NCBI RefSeq assembly: GCF_000621805.1
Contig: NZ_JHXH01000015.1
Coordinates: forward strand, 1 to 53,039
Source of the DNA: Ruminococcus sp. FC2018
GTDB taxonomy: Bacteria; Bacillota; Clostridia; Oscillospirales; Ruminococcaceae
Direction: 5' to 3'
DNA length: 53,039 bases
Part shown: piece after piece, positions 25,155 through 32,619 of the stretch
Position numbering within the stretch: position 1 is the first letter of the stretch
Layout of the letters: each line of letters starts with the position of its first letter
Translations under genes and position numbers: made by a program
Notes under the pieces: model-generated
Database searches by the model: none
What the model was told of the DNA's origin: nothing
Seen by the model: the letters and a program-made list of their open reading frames with translations, nothing else

Positions 25155-26570
25155 TTATCTATGTCTTAGTTCGGGGTGGAGCTCATAGAAACTGTGCTTG
25201 TTTTTGAACATATCCTCATCGGCATCGTGCATTGCTTTGCGGATATCGTATCCCTTTGGGGCAAAGCAGCTGCCCACGGCAAAACAAACGCCGCCCGGAT
25301 CGTTGGTAAGATCCTTGAACATATTCAGCTTGGATGTGAATTCTTCCTCTGTGTCATCTGCCAGAATAATAAGGAATTCATCTCCCCCTGCACGGTAGAC
25401 AGCATCACCCACAAATATCTCCTGAAGAAGAATTGCAGCTTTCTTCAAAAGGATATCTCCTGCGGAGTGACCGCCGAAATCATTTACACGTTTGAGCCCG
25501 TTAAGGTCAGCAAAGATGATGCCGTAATCCCCCTTCAGCTCCTCATTGCCTGCGACAATATCGCTGACTCTGTTGTTCATGGCATTGCGGTTCTGTACGC
25601 CCGTGAGCATATCCGTGTAACTTACGTGCTCAAGCCGTCTGAGCATTTTATAGCTTGCCACCTCCGATGCAAGGAAGAACGTGGTAAGTTCCAGCGTCTC
25701 CTTTATCCGCATGGTGTTTTTGGTGTCAAAATTCGTTGCCCAGATATATCCAAGCACCTCGTTGTTGTATCTCAGCGGGAACATTACAACACTTTCAACT
25801 CCCGCTTCTTCCAGCGTGACATACCATGGGTTGTTTACACGGCTTATATGCTCCATGTCCTGCTGGCTTTTTATAATAAGGCAATCGCTCTCCCCTATGG
25901 TGTCCAGCCACGAAGCGGCAATGTCATAGAAATTGATGTTTGTAAACTGAGTCACTCTTTTAAGTGTGCTGCCGGCTCTGACATTTGTAGCCAGCACAGT
26001 GCAGGTCGCTTCCACAAAATCCATCATCATTATGGTGCAAACCTCTGCATCGCAGATGATACGGATATCCTTGATTATCTCATCCATGGTCTTTTTGAAA
26101 TCATTGGTATCGTGGAGCTTGATGCAGGTCTTGAGCACATCGGAGGCTGTCTCCACAAAATTATCAGACACAAGGTCTATATCCGTAAGCTCTTTCAGCT
26201 CGATAGAATATGTACAGTAGCAAACGTCGCCGTCCTCATAGTCCATAGGCATCGCAAAGATGCTCACCCAATCGGTGAATTGCTTCGGGTGGACATAGGT
26301 GTGCAAAGGCTGTTTAAGTACGGCACTGCGGTAACAAAAATCCTCAAAGCTCAGGTCCTTTGCAAAATATCTCTCATATGAAGAATCCGGCACAAAAGTA
26401 TTTACCAGCATAGCAGGCATATTGTACTTCTGCGGATCCCGGATAGAATCTATATACTTTTCATTGCCTGCAACAATACGGATATCGCCGTATCTGTCAT
26501 TCCCCATACGTTTAACGGAGATGATACTGGTCATGGTGTGAAACTGGTCTACAAATTTCTGAAAGTCCAT
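25155..26570 (-). CDS. GAF-GGDEF diguanylate cyclase
   Basis: The 471-residue soluble protein starts at 26570 (MDFQKFVDQF), where AAAGGAGG fits; the frame extends further upstream but without a ribosome site. Residues about 170-320 look like a GAF sensor (ICDAEVCTIMMMDF, VMFPLRYNNEVLGYIWATN). Residues about 330-470 form a GGDEF domain (YTDMLTGVQNRNAM, YRAGGDEFLIIL), so it should make cyclic di-GMP. The N-terminal 160 residues are not recognised. It is divergent from fruK and has its own TTGAAA-17-TATAAT promoter. Confidence 0.85.
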   Translation of the reverse strand: MDFQKFVDQFHTMTSIISVKRMGNDRYGDIRIVAGNEKYIDSIRDPQKYNMPAMLVNTFVPDSSYERYFAKDLSFEDFCYRSAVLKQPLHTYVHPKQFTDWVSIFAMPMDYEDGDVCYCTYSIELKELTDIDLVSDNFVETASDVLKTCIKLHDTNDFKKTMDEIIKDIRIICDAEVCTIMMMDFVEATCTVLATNVRAGSTLKRVTQFTNINFYDIAASWLDTIGESDCLIIKSQQDMEHISRVNNPWYVTLEEAGVESVVMFPLRYNNEVLGYIWATNFDTKNTMRIKETLELTTFFLASEVASYKMLRRLEHVSYTDMLTGVQNRNAMNNRVSDIVAGNEELKGDYGIIFADLNGLKRVNDFGGHSAGDILLKKAAILLQEIFVGDAVYRAGGDEFLIILADDTEEEFTSKLNMFKDLTNDPGGVCFAVGSCFAPKGYDIRKAMHDADEDMFKNKHSFYELHPELRHR

Positions 26571-26613
26571 GATGCCTCCTTTCTGCAGTTTACACTGTCC
26601 GGTCAATATAATA

Positions 26614-26642
26614 ATTATACCACACTGATTTTCGATTTTCAA
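26614..26642 (-). promoter_or_regulatory. Promoter of the GAF-GGDEF gene
   Basis: On minus: TTGAAA, 17 bp, TATAAT with TG extension. Confidence 0.75.
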
Positions 26643-26718
26643 TACAAAAGAATAAAAAAGTATTTTTTTGTAAAATGCAGCTCTGTCCTGCACCCTATGG
26701 GAGTGTTTGAGAAAAACC

Positions 26719-26747
26719 TTGCTTTTCAGCTTTTTTTGCTGTATAAT
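26719..26747 (+). promoter_or_regulatory. Promoter of the phosphofructokinase gene
   Basis: TTGCTT, 17 bp, TATAAT, 30 bp before the start codon. Confidence 0.75.
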
Positions 26748-26777
26748 ATACAACAGTAAGCTTTAGGAGATGATAAA

Positions 26778-27680
26778 ATGGTCTATACAGTGACCTTCAA
26801 CCCTGCCATAGATTATGTTGTGCGCACAGGAGAAATAATCCCCGGTGCAGTCAACCGCACCCTGTCCGAGGAGATCTGCTTCGGAGGAAAAGGCATAAAT
26901 GTTTCCCTTGTGCTCAAAGAGCTTGGGGTGGAGTCAGTGGCTCTGGGATTTGTTGCCGGTTTTACCGGTAAAGCCATTGAACATGGCGTTTCACGTGCAG
27001 GTATAAAGACTGATTTTATCACCCTTGAACAGGGCATCTCACGGATAAATGTGAAAATAAGGTCCTCGCAGGAGACAGAAATAAACGGTCAGGGACCCTG
27101 CATAGGTAAAAAAGAGCTGGATATGCTTTTTGACAAGCTGGATAAGCTGCAAAGCGGCGATATACTTGTCCTTGCAGGCAGTATTCCCGGCAGTGTGCCC
27201 ACCGATATTTACGAGAGGATACTTGAAAGGCTTTCGGGCAGAAATATAAGGGCGGTGGTAGACGCAACAAATGACCTGCTGCTGAACGTTCTGAAATACA
27301 AGCCATTTCTGGTAAAGCCCAACGACCACGAGCTGGGAGAAATGCTGGGAGAAGACCTGCGCTCCATTGAAGACGTGGAAAAGGGAGCAAGGAAGCTCCG
27401 CAGCATGGGTGCTCAGAACGTGCTTGTATCAATGGCTGAAAAAGGCGCATTGCTTATAGACGACACAGGAAATCTCCACCAATGCCCTGCCTGCAAAGGC
27501 ACACTTGTCAACTCCGTGGGTGCGGGGGATTCCATGGTGGCAGGCTTTGTGGCAGGCTCATTAAAGGGCGACAACGAATACGCTCTGAAGCTTGGCACGG
27601 CGGCAGGGGGCGCAACAGCATTTTCTAATGCACTTGCCACTGCCGACGAAATATCTCAGCTTTTAAAGCAGCTGATCTGA
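26778..27680 (+). CDS. fruK: 1-phosphofructokinase (PfkB family)
   Basis: The 300-residue protein matches FruK/LacC hexose-phosphate kinases: MVYTVTFNPAIDYVV start, FGGKGINVSLVLKELG substrate loop, PFLVKPNDHELGEMLG and the PfkB signature LVNSVGAGDSMVAGFVAGS with catalytic Asp. It should phosphorylate fructose 1-phosphate (or tagatose 6-phosphate) to the bisphosphate. No PTS transporter or DeoR regulator lies beside it, so the precise sugar is inferred. A GGAGAT site precedes the ATG, and a clear terminator follows. Confidence 0.88.
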   Translation: MVYTVTFNPAIDYVVRTGEIIPGAVNRTLSEEICFGGKGINVSLVLKELGVESVALGFVAGFTGKAIEHGVSRAGIKTDFITLEQGISRINVKIRSSQETEINGQGPCIGKKELDMLFDKLDKLQSGDILVLAGSIPGSVPTDIYERILERLSGRNIRAVVDATNDLLLNVLKYKPFLVKPNDHELGEMLGEDLRSIEDVEKGARKLRSMGAQNVLVSMAEKGALLIDDTGNLHQCPACKGTLVNSVGAGDSMVAGFVAGSLKGDNEYALKLGTAAGGATAFSNALATADEISQLLKQLI

Positions 27681-27695
27681 CATCGACCATAATAA

Positions 27696-27734
27696 AACAG
27701 CTCCTGTCCAAATAGACAAGAGCTGTTATTTTTG
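27696..27734 (+). terminator. Terminator of fruK
   Basis: AACAGCTCCTGTC pairs with GACAAGAGCTGTT, then ATTTTTG. Confidence 0.85.
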
Positions 27735-27747
27735 TGCCCGTAAAGCA

Positions 27748-27906
27748 CTAAATATCCTGATACATCAGACCGTGCTTTGTGCAGTACCGCACCAGCTTTC
27801 CGAAGCGGTAAAGAGGCATCGTGAACTGCATATCCCATTCAGGATACTGCCTGAAGATCATTACGCTGCTGTCACCAACATACGCAGCAAAGCCATACAA
27901 TTTCAT
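27748..27906 (-). CDS. Small hypothetical protein (52 residues)
   Basis: A minus-strand frame starts MKLYGFAAYVGDSSVMIF and ends with a GKLVRYCTKHGLMYQDI tail. The composition (Tyr, Phe, Met, Gly) looks protein-like, but I recognise no family. No convincing ribosome site precedes the ATG, and the start overlaps the distal locus C dyad (27903-27918). It could be the C-terminal remnant of a larger protein. Confidence 0.35.
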   Translation of the reverse strand: MKLYGFAAYVGDSSVMIFRQYPEWDMQFTMPLYRFGKLVRYCTKHGLMYQDI

Positions 27907-27978
27907 GAATATACTACAATTCGCACCCCGGCTGTTGCTTAAACTACTGATTTTTGAAGAAGTGTTGTATATGCTACA
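27903..27978 (+). promoter_or_regulatory. 30-bp-phased dyad array, locus C
   Basis: CTAC occurs at 27914, 27944 and 27974, exactly 30 bp apart, closing the 16-mers TCATGAATATACTACA, TGTTGCTTAAACTACT and TGTTGTATATGCTACA. The last one ends exactly 20 bp before the -35 box, as at loci A and B. Confidence 0.75.
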
Positions 27979-27998
27979 ATCAAAGGCAAAATTGAATA

Positions 27999-28027
27999 TT
28001 GAAATTTTTGCCGACAGGTGTTATTAT
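27999..28027 (+). promoter_or_regulatory. Sigma-A promoter of locus C
   Basis: TTGAAA (27999-28004), 17 bp, TATTAT (28022-28027); -35 and -10 identical to locus A. Confidence 0.75.
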
Positions 28028-28033
28028 ATAGAC

Positions 28034-28200
28034 ACAGAAAGAAAAACAGACATAAGAAAGGAGCCAAAGACAAAACCAAAAAATACAAAACCCTTCTACA
28101 ACAAATCTCATTTATAATAATTTCCCCTTCCTTACACCCCCCTTAAATTTACAGCAAAAATCAAGCGAAGCGCCCGTGCAGTAGTGCGGACGCTTTTTTT
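28034..28200 (+). ncRNA. Candidate small transcript, locus C
   Basis: A transcript of about 165 nt is bounded by the locus C promoter and a T-tailed hairpin. It has AAAGGAG at 28057-28063, but no start codon follows at usable distance. The remainder is A/C-rich with TTTCCCC and a CCCCCC run and very few G residues. The pattern suits a regulatory RNA with C-rich single-stranded loops, or a peptide gene that has lost its start. Confidence 0.5.
28163..28200 (+). terminator. Terminator of locus C
   Basis: An imperfect stem starting AAGCG and closing with CGCTT is followed by a run of T residues to 28200. Confidence 0.65.
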
Positions 28201-28308
28201 GTTTTGATATTGGGTTTATGCTGTAAAGGATGTACGGCTTTTATCTTCCTGAGGGAGATAAAGCAGCCGATCAGTGCGCCAATTCCGGCGACAATGGCTG
28301 CATATGTG

Positions 28309-28337
28309 TTGACAGGGCACTTTGTGTCTGATATAAT
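28309..28337 (+). promoter_or_regulatory. Consensus promoter of the alpha/beta hydrolase gene
   Basis: TTGACA (28309-28314), 17 bp, TATAAT (28332-28337): perfect sigma-A consensus. On the minus strand 28200-28300 can be read as a short membrane-like fragment (AAIVAGIGALIGCFISL), without a start. Confidence 0.85.
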
Positions 28338-28371
28338 TAAAAAAACAGCTCACCTGACAGGAGGAACAAGT

Positions 28372-29136
28372 ATGGACAGCACCGGCACACAAACTACAAA
28401 GGAGTTTTACATTGACAGCGACGGGATAAAGCTTCATGCCAAGCTGGACTGCCCTGCCGGTGTGGAAAAAGCTCCTTTGTGCATTATAATACACGGCTTT
28501 ACCGGGAACATGGAGGAGGAGCACCTGATCGCAGTTCAGAAAACTCTGAACCGCATGGGGATGTATGCGCTGCGTGTGGAAATGTACGGCCACGGCAAAA
28601 GCGGTGGACAGTTCAAAGATCATACCCTTTATAAATGGGTGACTAACGCCCTTTCTGTGGTCGCTTACGCAAGATCCCTTGACTTTGTGACAGATCTGTA
28701 CCTTTGCGGACATTCCCAGGGCGGACTTCTCACAATGCTGGTGGGCGGAATGTGTGCAGACGACTTCAAAGCTATCCTGCCACTGTCCCCTGCCTGGATG
28801 ATACCACAGTGGGCAAGAACAGGCACAGTGCTTGGTCGTGAGTTTGACCCTGAGCATATCCCGGACACTGTCTCCTGTGACAGCTGGGAGCTTTCGGGCG
28901 ACTATATCCGTGTGGCTCAGACTATCCACCCCGAGGAATCTATTGAAAAATACAAGGGCAAAGTCCTTATCGTACACGGCGATAAGGATGAGACTATTCC
29001 CCTTTCTCATGCCCAGAAAGCCGCTGAGCTTTATGCAGACGCAGAGCTTGTCACTATCCACGGTGCAGACCACTGCTTCAACGGATATGCCCAACAGCTC
29101 GCCTCGGCAGTAAAGGATTTTTTCAGCAAACTATAA
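28372..29136 (+). CDS. Alpha/beta-hydrolase, cinnamoyl-esterase-like
   Basis: The 254-residue product starts at 28372 behind AGGAGG. It has the oxyanion-hole motif IIIHGFTGNMEEEHL, the nucleophile elbow LCGHSQGGLLTML, the Asp region VLIVHGDKDETIPL and the catalytic His in HGADHCFNGYA. This layout is that of small esterases acting on short acyl or hydroxycinnamoyl esters, as in plant-polymer degraders. No signal peptide is seen, so it is cytoplasmic. A flavin reductase gene follows after 13 bp, suggesting an operon. Confidence 0.87.
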   Translation: MDSTGTQTTKEFYIDSDGIKLHAKLDCPAGVEKAPLCIIIHGFTGNMEEEHLIAVQKTLNRMGMYALRVEMYGHGKSGGQFKDHTLYKWVTNALSVVAYARSLDFVTDLYLCGHSQGGLLTMLVGGMCADDFKAILPLSPAWMIPQWARTGTVLGREFDPEHIPDTVSCDSWELSGDYIRVAQTIHPEESIEKYKGKVLIVHGDKDETIPLSHAQKAAELYADAELVTIHGADHCFNGYAQQLASAVKDFFSKL

Positions 29137-29149
29137 ACGGAGGTATATT

Positions 29150-29662
29150 ATGAAAATACTTGTACTCAACGCAAGCCCCAGACCTGACGGCAATACAGCA
29201 AAAATGACTGCCGCTTTTTGTGAAGAGGCACAAAAGCACGGTCACAATGCGGTTTGCTTAAACGTGTGCAGAATGAATATAAAGGGCTGCCTTGCCTGCG
29301 AATACTGCCACGGAAAAGGACAGGGAGCATGCGTGCAGAAGGACGATATGCAGACTGTGTATAGCCAGCTGAAGGACACCGAAATGCTGGTGCTTGCATC
29401 GCCTATCTATTATCACGGCATCACGGGACAGCTCAAATGTGTTATCGACCGCTTTTACAGTGCCCTGTACCCCACAGCACCAAAGTGCCTGAAGAAGATC
29501 GCTATGTTCCTCAGCTCCGGAGATGATGATATGTATACCGGAGCAAAGTTTTCATACGACGGTGACTTTGTGGGTTACCTGGGACTTGAAGGCTGCGGTA
29601 TTTTCACAAACCACGACAAAGATGTTCTGGAAAAAATAAGAGAAATGGCAGCATCCCTGTGA
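29150..29662 (+). CDS. NAD(P)H-dependent FMN reductase / flavodoxin-fold oxidoreductase
   Basis: The 170-residue protein starts MKILVLNASPRPDGNTAKM, the FMN phosphate loop of the NADPH-dependent FMN reductase family. It carries a GCLACEYCHGKGQGAC cysteine cluster typical of iron-sulfur flavoprotein relatives, and MLVLASPIYYHGITGQLKCV for flavin contact. It could reduce flavins, quinones or aromatic compounds. GGAGG precedes the ATG, and the esterase stop is 13 bp upstream, so the two are probably co-transcribed. Confidence 0.88.
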   Translation: MKILVLNASPRPDGNTAKMTAAFCEEAQKHGHNAVCLNVCRMNIKGCLACEYCHGKGQGACVQKDDMQTVYSQLKDTEMLVLASPIYYHGITGQLKCVIDRFYSALYPTAPKCLKKIAMFLSSGDDDMYTGAKFSYDGDFVGYLGLEGCGIFTNHDKDVLEKIREMAASL

Positions 29663-29689
29663 TGACTGCCTTTTTTATTGCTAACTCAG

Positions 29690-29729
29690 CACAAAAAAAG
29701 AGTTCAGAGTAAAATACCCCGAACTCTTT
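29690..29729 (-). terminator. Terminator of cstA
   Basis: AAAGAGTTC pairs with GAACTCTTT; on minus it ends in a T-run. Confidence 0.8.
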
Positions 29730-29741
29730 ACATGATATAGA

Positions 29742-31178
29742 TTATACTGATTTTGCCTTGACACGTTCTGTTAAATACTTGCGTGCATACAGAATGTAGA
29801 AAAAGATATGGGATAGAGCAAAGATAATTCCAACAGGATATGCAATACCCGGAGAAAGCGAAAAGCCTTCCCTTGCCATAAGAATATATGTAAGGCTGAC
29901 CGCCGACATAAACGCTGCGGGAATCGCCGTCATAAGCGTATAGTATATCTTTTTGGCATTTTTCAGCAGATACAGGGAAGCTACCCAAAGGGAGATCATC
30001 GCAAGTGTCTGATTGCTCCAGGAAAAGTATCTCCACAGAATGTTGAAATCCAGCTGCGTAAGTATTGCGCCCACTCCAAGCATAGGTATGGTCAGTATAA
30101 GTCTGTTTTTAAAAGACTTCTGCTTGAGCCCTGTCCACTCGGCAAGGATAAGCCTTGCGCTTCTGAACGCCGTATCCCCCGATGTGATGGGACAGATCAC
30201 AACGCCGATTATTGCCAGAACTCCACCGATGCTTCCAAGCATATTTTTGCAGATATCGTACACCGTTGCCGACTGACCGTTTGAACTTAGCGCATCGTTG
30301 AGCAGCTGTGTTCCGCCGTAAAAAGCAACGCCTGCCGCAGCCCACACAAGTGCTATTACAGACTCGATTATCATAGCACCGTAAAAGACCTTTCTGCCCT
30401 CTTTTTCGCTGGTGATGCACTTTGCCATCATCGGTGACTGAGTGGCGTGGAAGCCAGAGATCGCACCGCAGGCAACAGTCACAAACATAAACGGCCACAC
30501 GGGAAGGTTATCCGGGTGCAGATTTTCAAGGCTGACCTCCGGTATAGAGTAATCGGGCAGAAAGATCAGCCCGCCTGCAATGCTCACAGCCATTACGATA
30601 AGCACAACTCCGAACACCGGGTAGAATCTGCCGATTATCTTGTCAATAGGCATAAGCGTTGCAAGCAGATAGTAAACCAGTATGGCCACTATCCAAAAGC
30701 CCTTTGACAGAAAACTAGGCGTGAGATTGGCAATAAGCTCCGCAGGGCTTGTTACAAACACAGTACCCGTCAGAAGCAAAAGCAGGATCGAAAACACACG
30801 CATCAAATACAGTGCCTTTTTCCCTATGTATTTACCCGACAGCTCAGCTATGGATGCGCCCTTATTTCTTTCCGAGATCATACCGCCCATATAATCGTGG
30901 ACTGCACCGCCGAGAATTGCTCCGAAGACTATCCACAAAAATACGACCGGTCCGAAGCACGCTCCCATAAGAGCACCGAATATTGGTCCTGTTCCTGCGA
31001 TGTTCAGAAGCTGTATCAGCACAGCTTTCCAGGTCTTTACCGGCACAAAATCAACGCCATCATTTTCAGATACCGCCGGCGTTGGTCGGTCGTCCGGTCC
31101 AAACACTTTTTCAGTAAGTTTTCCGTAAAATAAGAAACCCAGCACAAGAACAACAAGTGCCGTAATAAATGAAACCAT
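29742..31178 (-). CDS. cstA: CstA-family carbon starvation / peptide transporter
   Basis: The 478-residue polytopic protein has the CstA core: LNIAGTGPIFGALMGACFGP, ILGGAVHDYMGGMISERNKG, GFHATQSPMMAKCI and ITSGDTAFRSARLILAEW. CstA and BtsT import peptides or pyruvate. The start is set at 31178 (MVSFITALVV) with AGAGG upstream; the frame extends further but without protein-like sequence. Length matches the shorter Gram-positive CstA form. It is divergent from the BASS transporter gene. Confidence 0.9.
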   Translation of the reverse strand: MVSFITALVVLVLGFLFYGKLTEKVFGPDDRPTPAVSENDGVDFVPVKTWKAVLIQLLNIAGTGPIFGALMGACFGPVVFLWIVFGAILGGAVHDYMGGMISERNKGASIAELSGKYIGKKALYLMRVFSILLLLLTGTVFVTSPAELIANLTPSFLSKGFWIVAILVYYLLATLMPIDKIIGRFYPVFGVVLIVMAVSIAGGLIFLPDYSIPEVSLENLHPDNLPVWPFMFVTVACGAISGFHATQSPMMAKCITSEKEGRKVFYGAMIIESVIALVWAAAGVAFYGGTQLLNDALSSNGQSATVYDICKNMLGSIGGVLAIIGVVICPITSGDTAFRSARLILAEWTGLKQKSFKNRLILTIPMLGVGAILTQLDFNILWRYFSWSNQTLAMISLWVASLYLLKNAKKIYYTLMTAIPAAFMSAVSLTYILMAREGFSLSPGIAYPVGIIFALSHIFFYILYARKYLTERVKAKSV

Positions 31179-31211
31179 ATCAAAACCTCTGATCCATATA
31201 ATTCTTATCAC

Positions 31212-31240
31212 AATATAACACAGACAGCTGCTTTTTTCAA
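31212..31240 (-). promoter_or_regulatory. Promoter of cstA
   Basis: On minus: TTGAAA, 17 bp, TATATT. The intergenic region 31179-31496 otherwise holds only the BASS promoter. Confidence 0.65.
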
Positions 31241-31412
31241 GCCCGTTATGAAGCAAATGATAAGAATATGATAAGACAAACTGTGCTGGATATGGTACTG
31301 CCGGAAAGGAGCGCAGCGACCGCAGTTTTTTGTATTTACAGCCGAAGGGATCACGCAAAAGCATTTATGCACACACGGTCATATAAAACAACTGCCTTGC
31401 ATTGTGATGCTA

Positions 31413-31441
31413 TTGACTTAGCTGCGCCGATGTGATAAAAT
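31413..31441 (+). promoter_or_regulatory. Promoter of the BASS transporter gene
   Basis: TTGACT, 17 bp, TAAAAT with TG extension. Confidence 0.7.
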
Positions 31442-31496
31442 TCAAGTAAGCGAAGAAAATGGATATAAAATCTATTGCAAGGCAGGTGGCACGCTG

Positions 31497-32459
31497 ATGA
31501 AAGCGGTCAGCAAATTCATATCAAGGTTTATGGCAGTAATAGTTCTCGCTGTGGCAGCGCTTGCACTGTTTGTGCCCAAAAGCTGTCTGTGGATACCCGG
31601 CGGCTCTGTGAACTATCTGCTTATGGTCGTGATGTTCGGCATGGGACTTACAATGAAGCCTGCCGATTTTGCGGTGGTATTCTCACGCCCGAAGGACATA
31701 ATCATCGGCTGTGCGGCGCAGTTCCTGATAATGCCGCTGCTCGCATTCGGGCTTGGCAAACTGTTCGGGCTTGAAAACGAGCTGCTTGTCGGAGTGGTGC
31801 TCGTCGGTACTTGTCCCGGCGGAACGAGCAGCAATGTCATAACCTATCTTTCGGGCGGCGACGTTGCGCTTTCTGTCGGAATGACAAGCGTTAACACCCT
31901 GCTTGCACCGCTGCTCACGCCTGCTCTGACATATCTTTTTCTGCAGACCTCTGTCGATGTCAATGTGTGGTCGATGTTCATTTCGATAGTCCAGGTCGTT
32001 CTCGTGCCGATAGGCTTGGGTCTGCTGATAAACAGGCTTTTGGGCAGATACACCGAAAAAGCCAAAGACGTGCTCCCCGTGGTTTCCGTGGCAGCTATCT
32101 GCATCATCGTTGCGATAGTCGTTTCCAACAACTCGGGAAAGATACTGTCAACAGGTGCGGTCATCTTTGCCGTGGTGATACTGCATAATCTGCTCGGTTA
32201 CCTTTTTGGCTATCTCATCGGTCTGCTTTTCAGGTTTGATCCTAAAAGAAAAAAAGCCATTTCTGTGGAGATTGGTATGCAAAACTCGGGACTTGCCGCT
32301 TCCCTTGCGGGCAGTGCATTTCCCGATATGTCAATGGCTGCCGTCCCCGGTGCAATTTTCTCCGTGTGGCATAATATCTCGGGTGCGATACTTGCCGCTG
32401 TTTTCAGAAAAACAGGCGACAGCAAAGACAGATCTGAAGCAGTTTCCCAAAAGCAATGA
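31497..32459 (+). CDS. BASS-family transporter (bile acid:Na+ symporter type)
   Basis: The 320-residue protein has about ten hydrophobic segments and BASS signatures: MVVMFGMGLTMKPADF, VLVGTCPGGTSSNVITYLSG, GDVALSVGMTSVNTLLAPLL and EIGMQNSGLAASLAG. The G-x-x-x-x-N and E-x-x-x-Q/N crossover motifs bind Na+. Bacterial members carry keto acids, pantoate or bile-acid-like anions; the substrate is not clear here. A strong terminator follows. Confidence 0.9.
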   Translation: MKAVSKFISRFMAVIVLAVAALALFVPKSCLWIPGGSVNYLLMVVMFGMGLTMKPADFAVVFSRPKDIIIGCAAQFLIMPLLAFGLGKLFGLENELLVGVVLVGTCPGGTSSNVITYLSGGDVALSVGMTSVNTLLAPLLTPALTYLFLQTSVDVNVWSMFISIVQVVLVPIGLGLLINRLLGRYTEKAKDVLPVVSVAAICIIVAIVVSNNSGKILSTGAVIFAVVILHNLLGYLFGYLIGLLFRFDPKRKKAISVEIGMQNSGLAASLAGSAFPDMSMAAVPGAIFSVWHNISGAILAAVFRKTGDSKDRSEAVSQKQ

Positions 32460-32488
32460 ACTGCCACGTGCAAAATGCAGTACAAATT

Positions 32489-32528
32489 AAAAGATCCTCA
32501 CAGCAAAAACCGTGAGGATCTTTTTTTT
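32489..32528. terminator. Terminator of the BASS gene (possibly bidirectional)
   Basis: AAAGATCCTCAC pairs perfectly with GTGAGGATCTTT followed by TTTTT. It lies between convergent genes. Confidence 0.85.
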
Positions 32529-32619
32529 GCGCTCCGAACATTCAGGACAATATCTTTTCTTAGTGCAGAGTCCTTTTGAAGGGATGTTATTTTCTGCCCT
32601 TTCGGGTCAAGTTCTCATA

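Noticed and set aside
25176-26381. 401-codon open frame on the plus strand
   Set aside because: It is antisense to the GAF-GGDEF gene, whose domains and promoter are clear; the antisense product has no recognisable features.
28200-28300. Minus-strand membrane-like stretch (AAIVAGIGALIGCFISL)
   Set aside because: No start codon or ribosome site; too short to call beyond a possible remnant.
28216-29094. 292-codon open frame on the minus strand
   Set aside because: It is a shadow of the alpha/beta-hydrolase gene, with unusual Cys/His-rich composition and no ribosome site.
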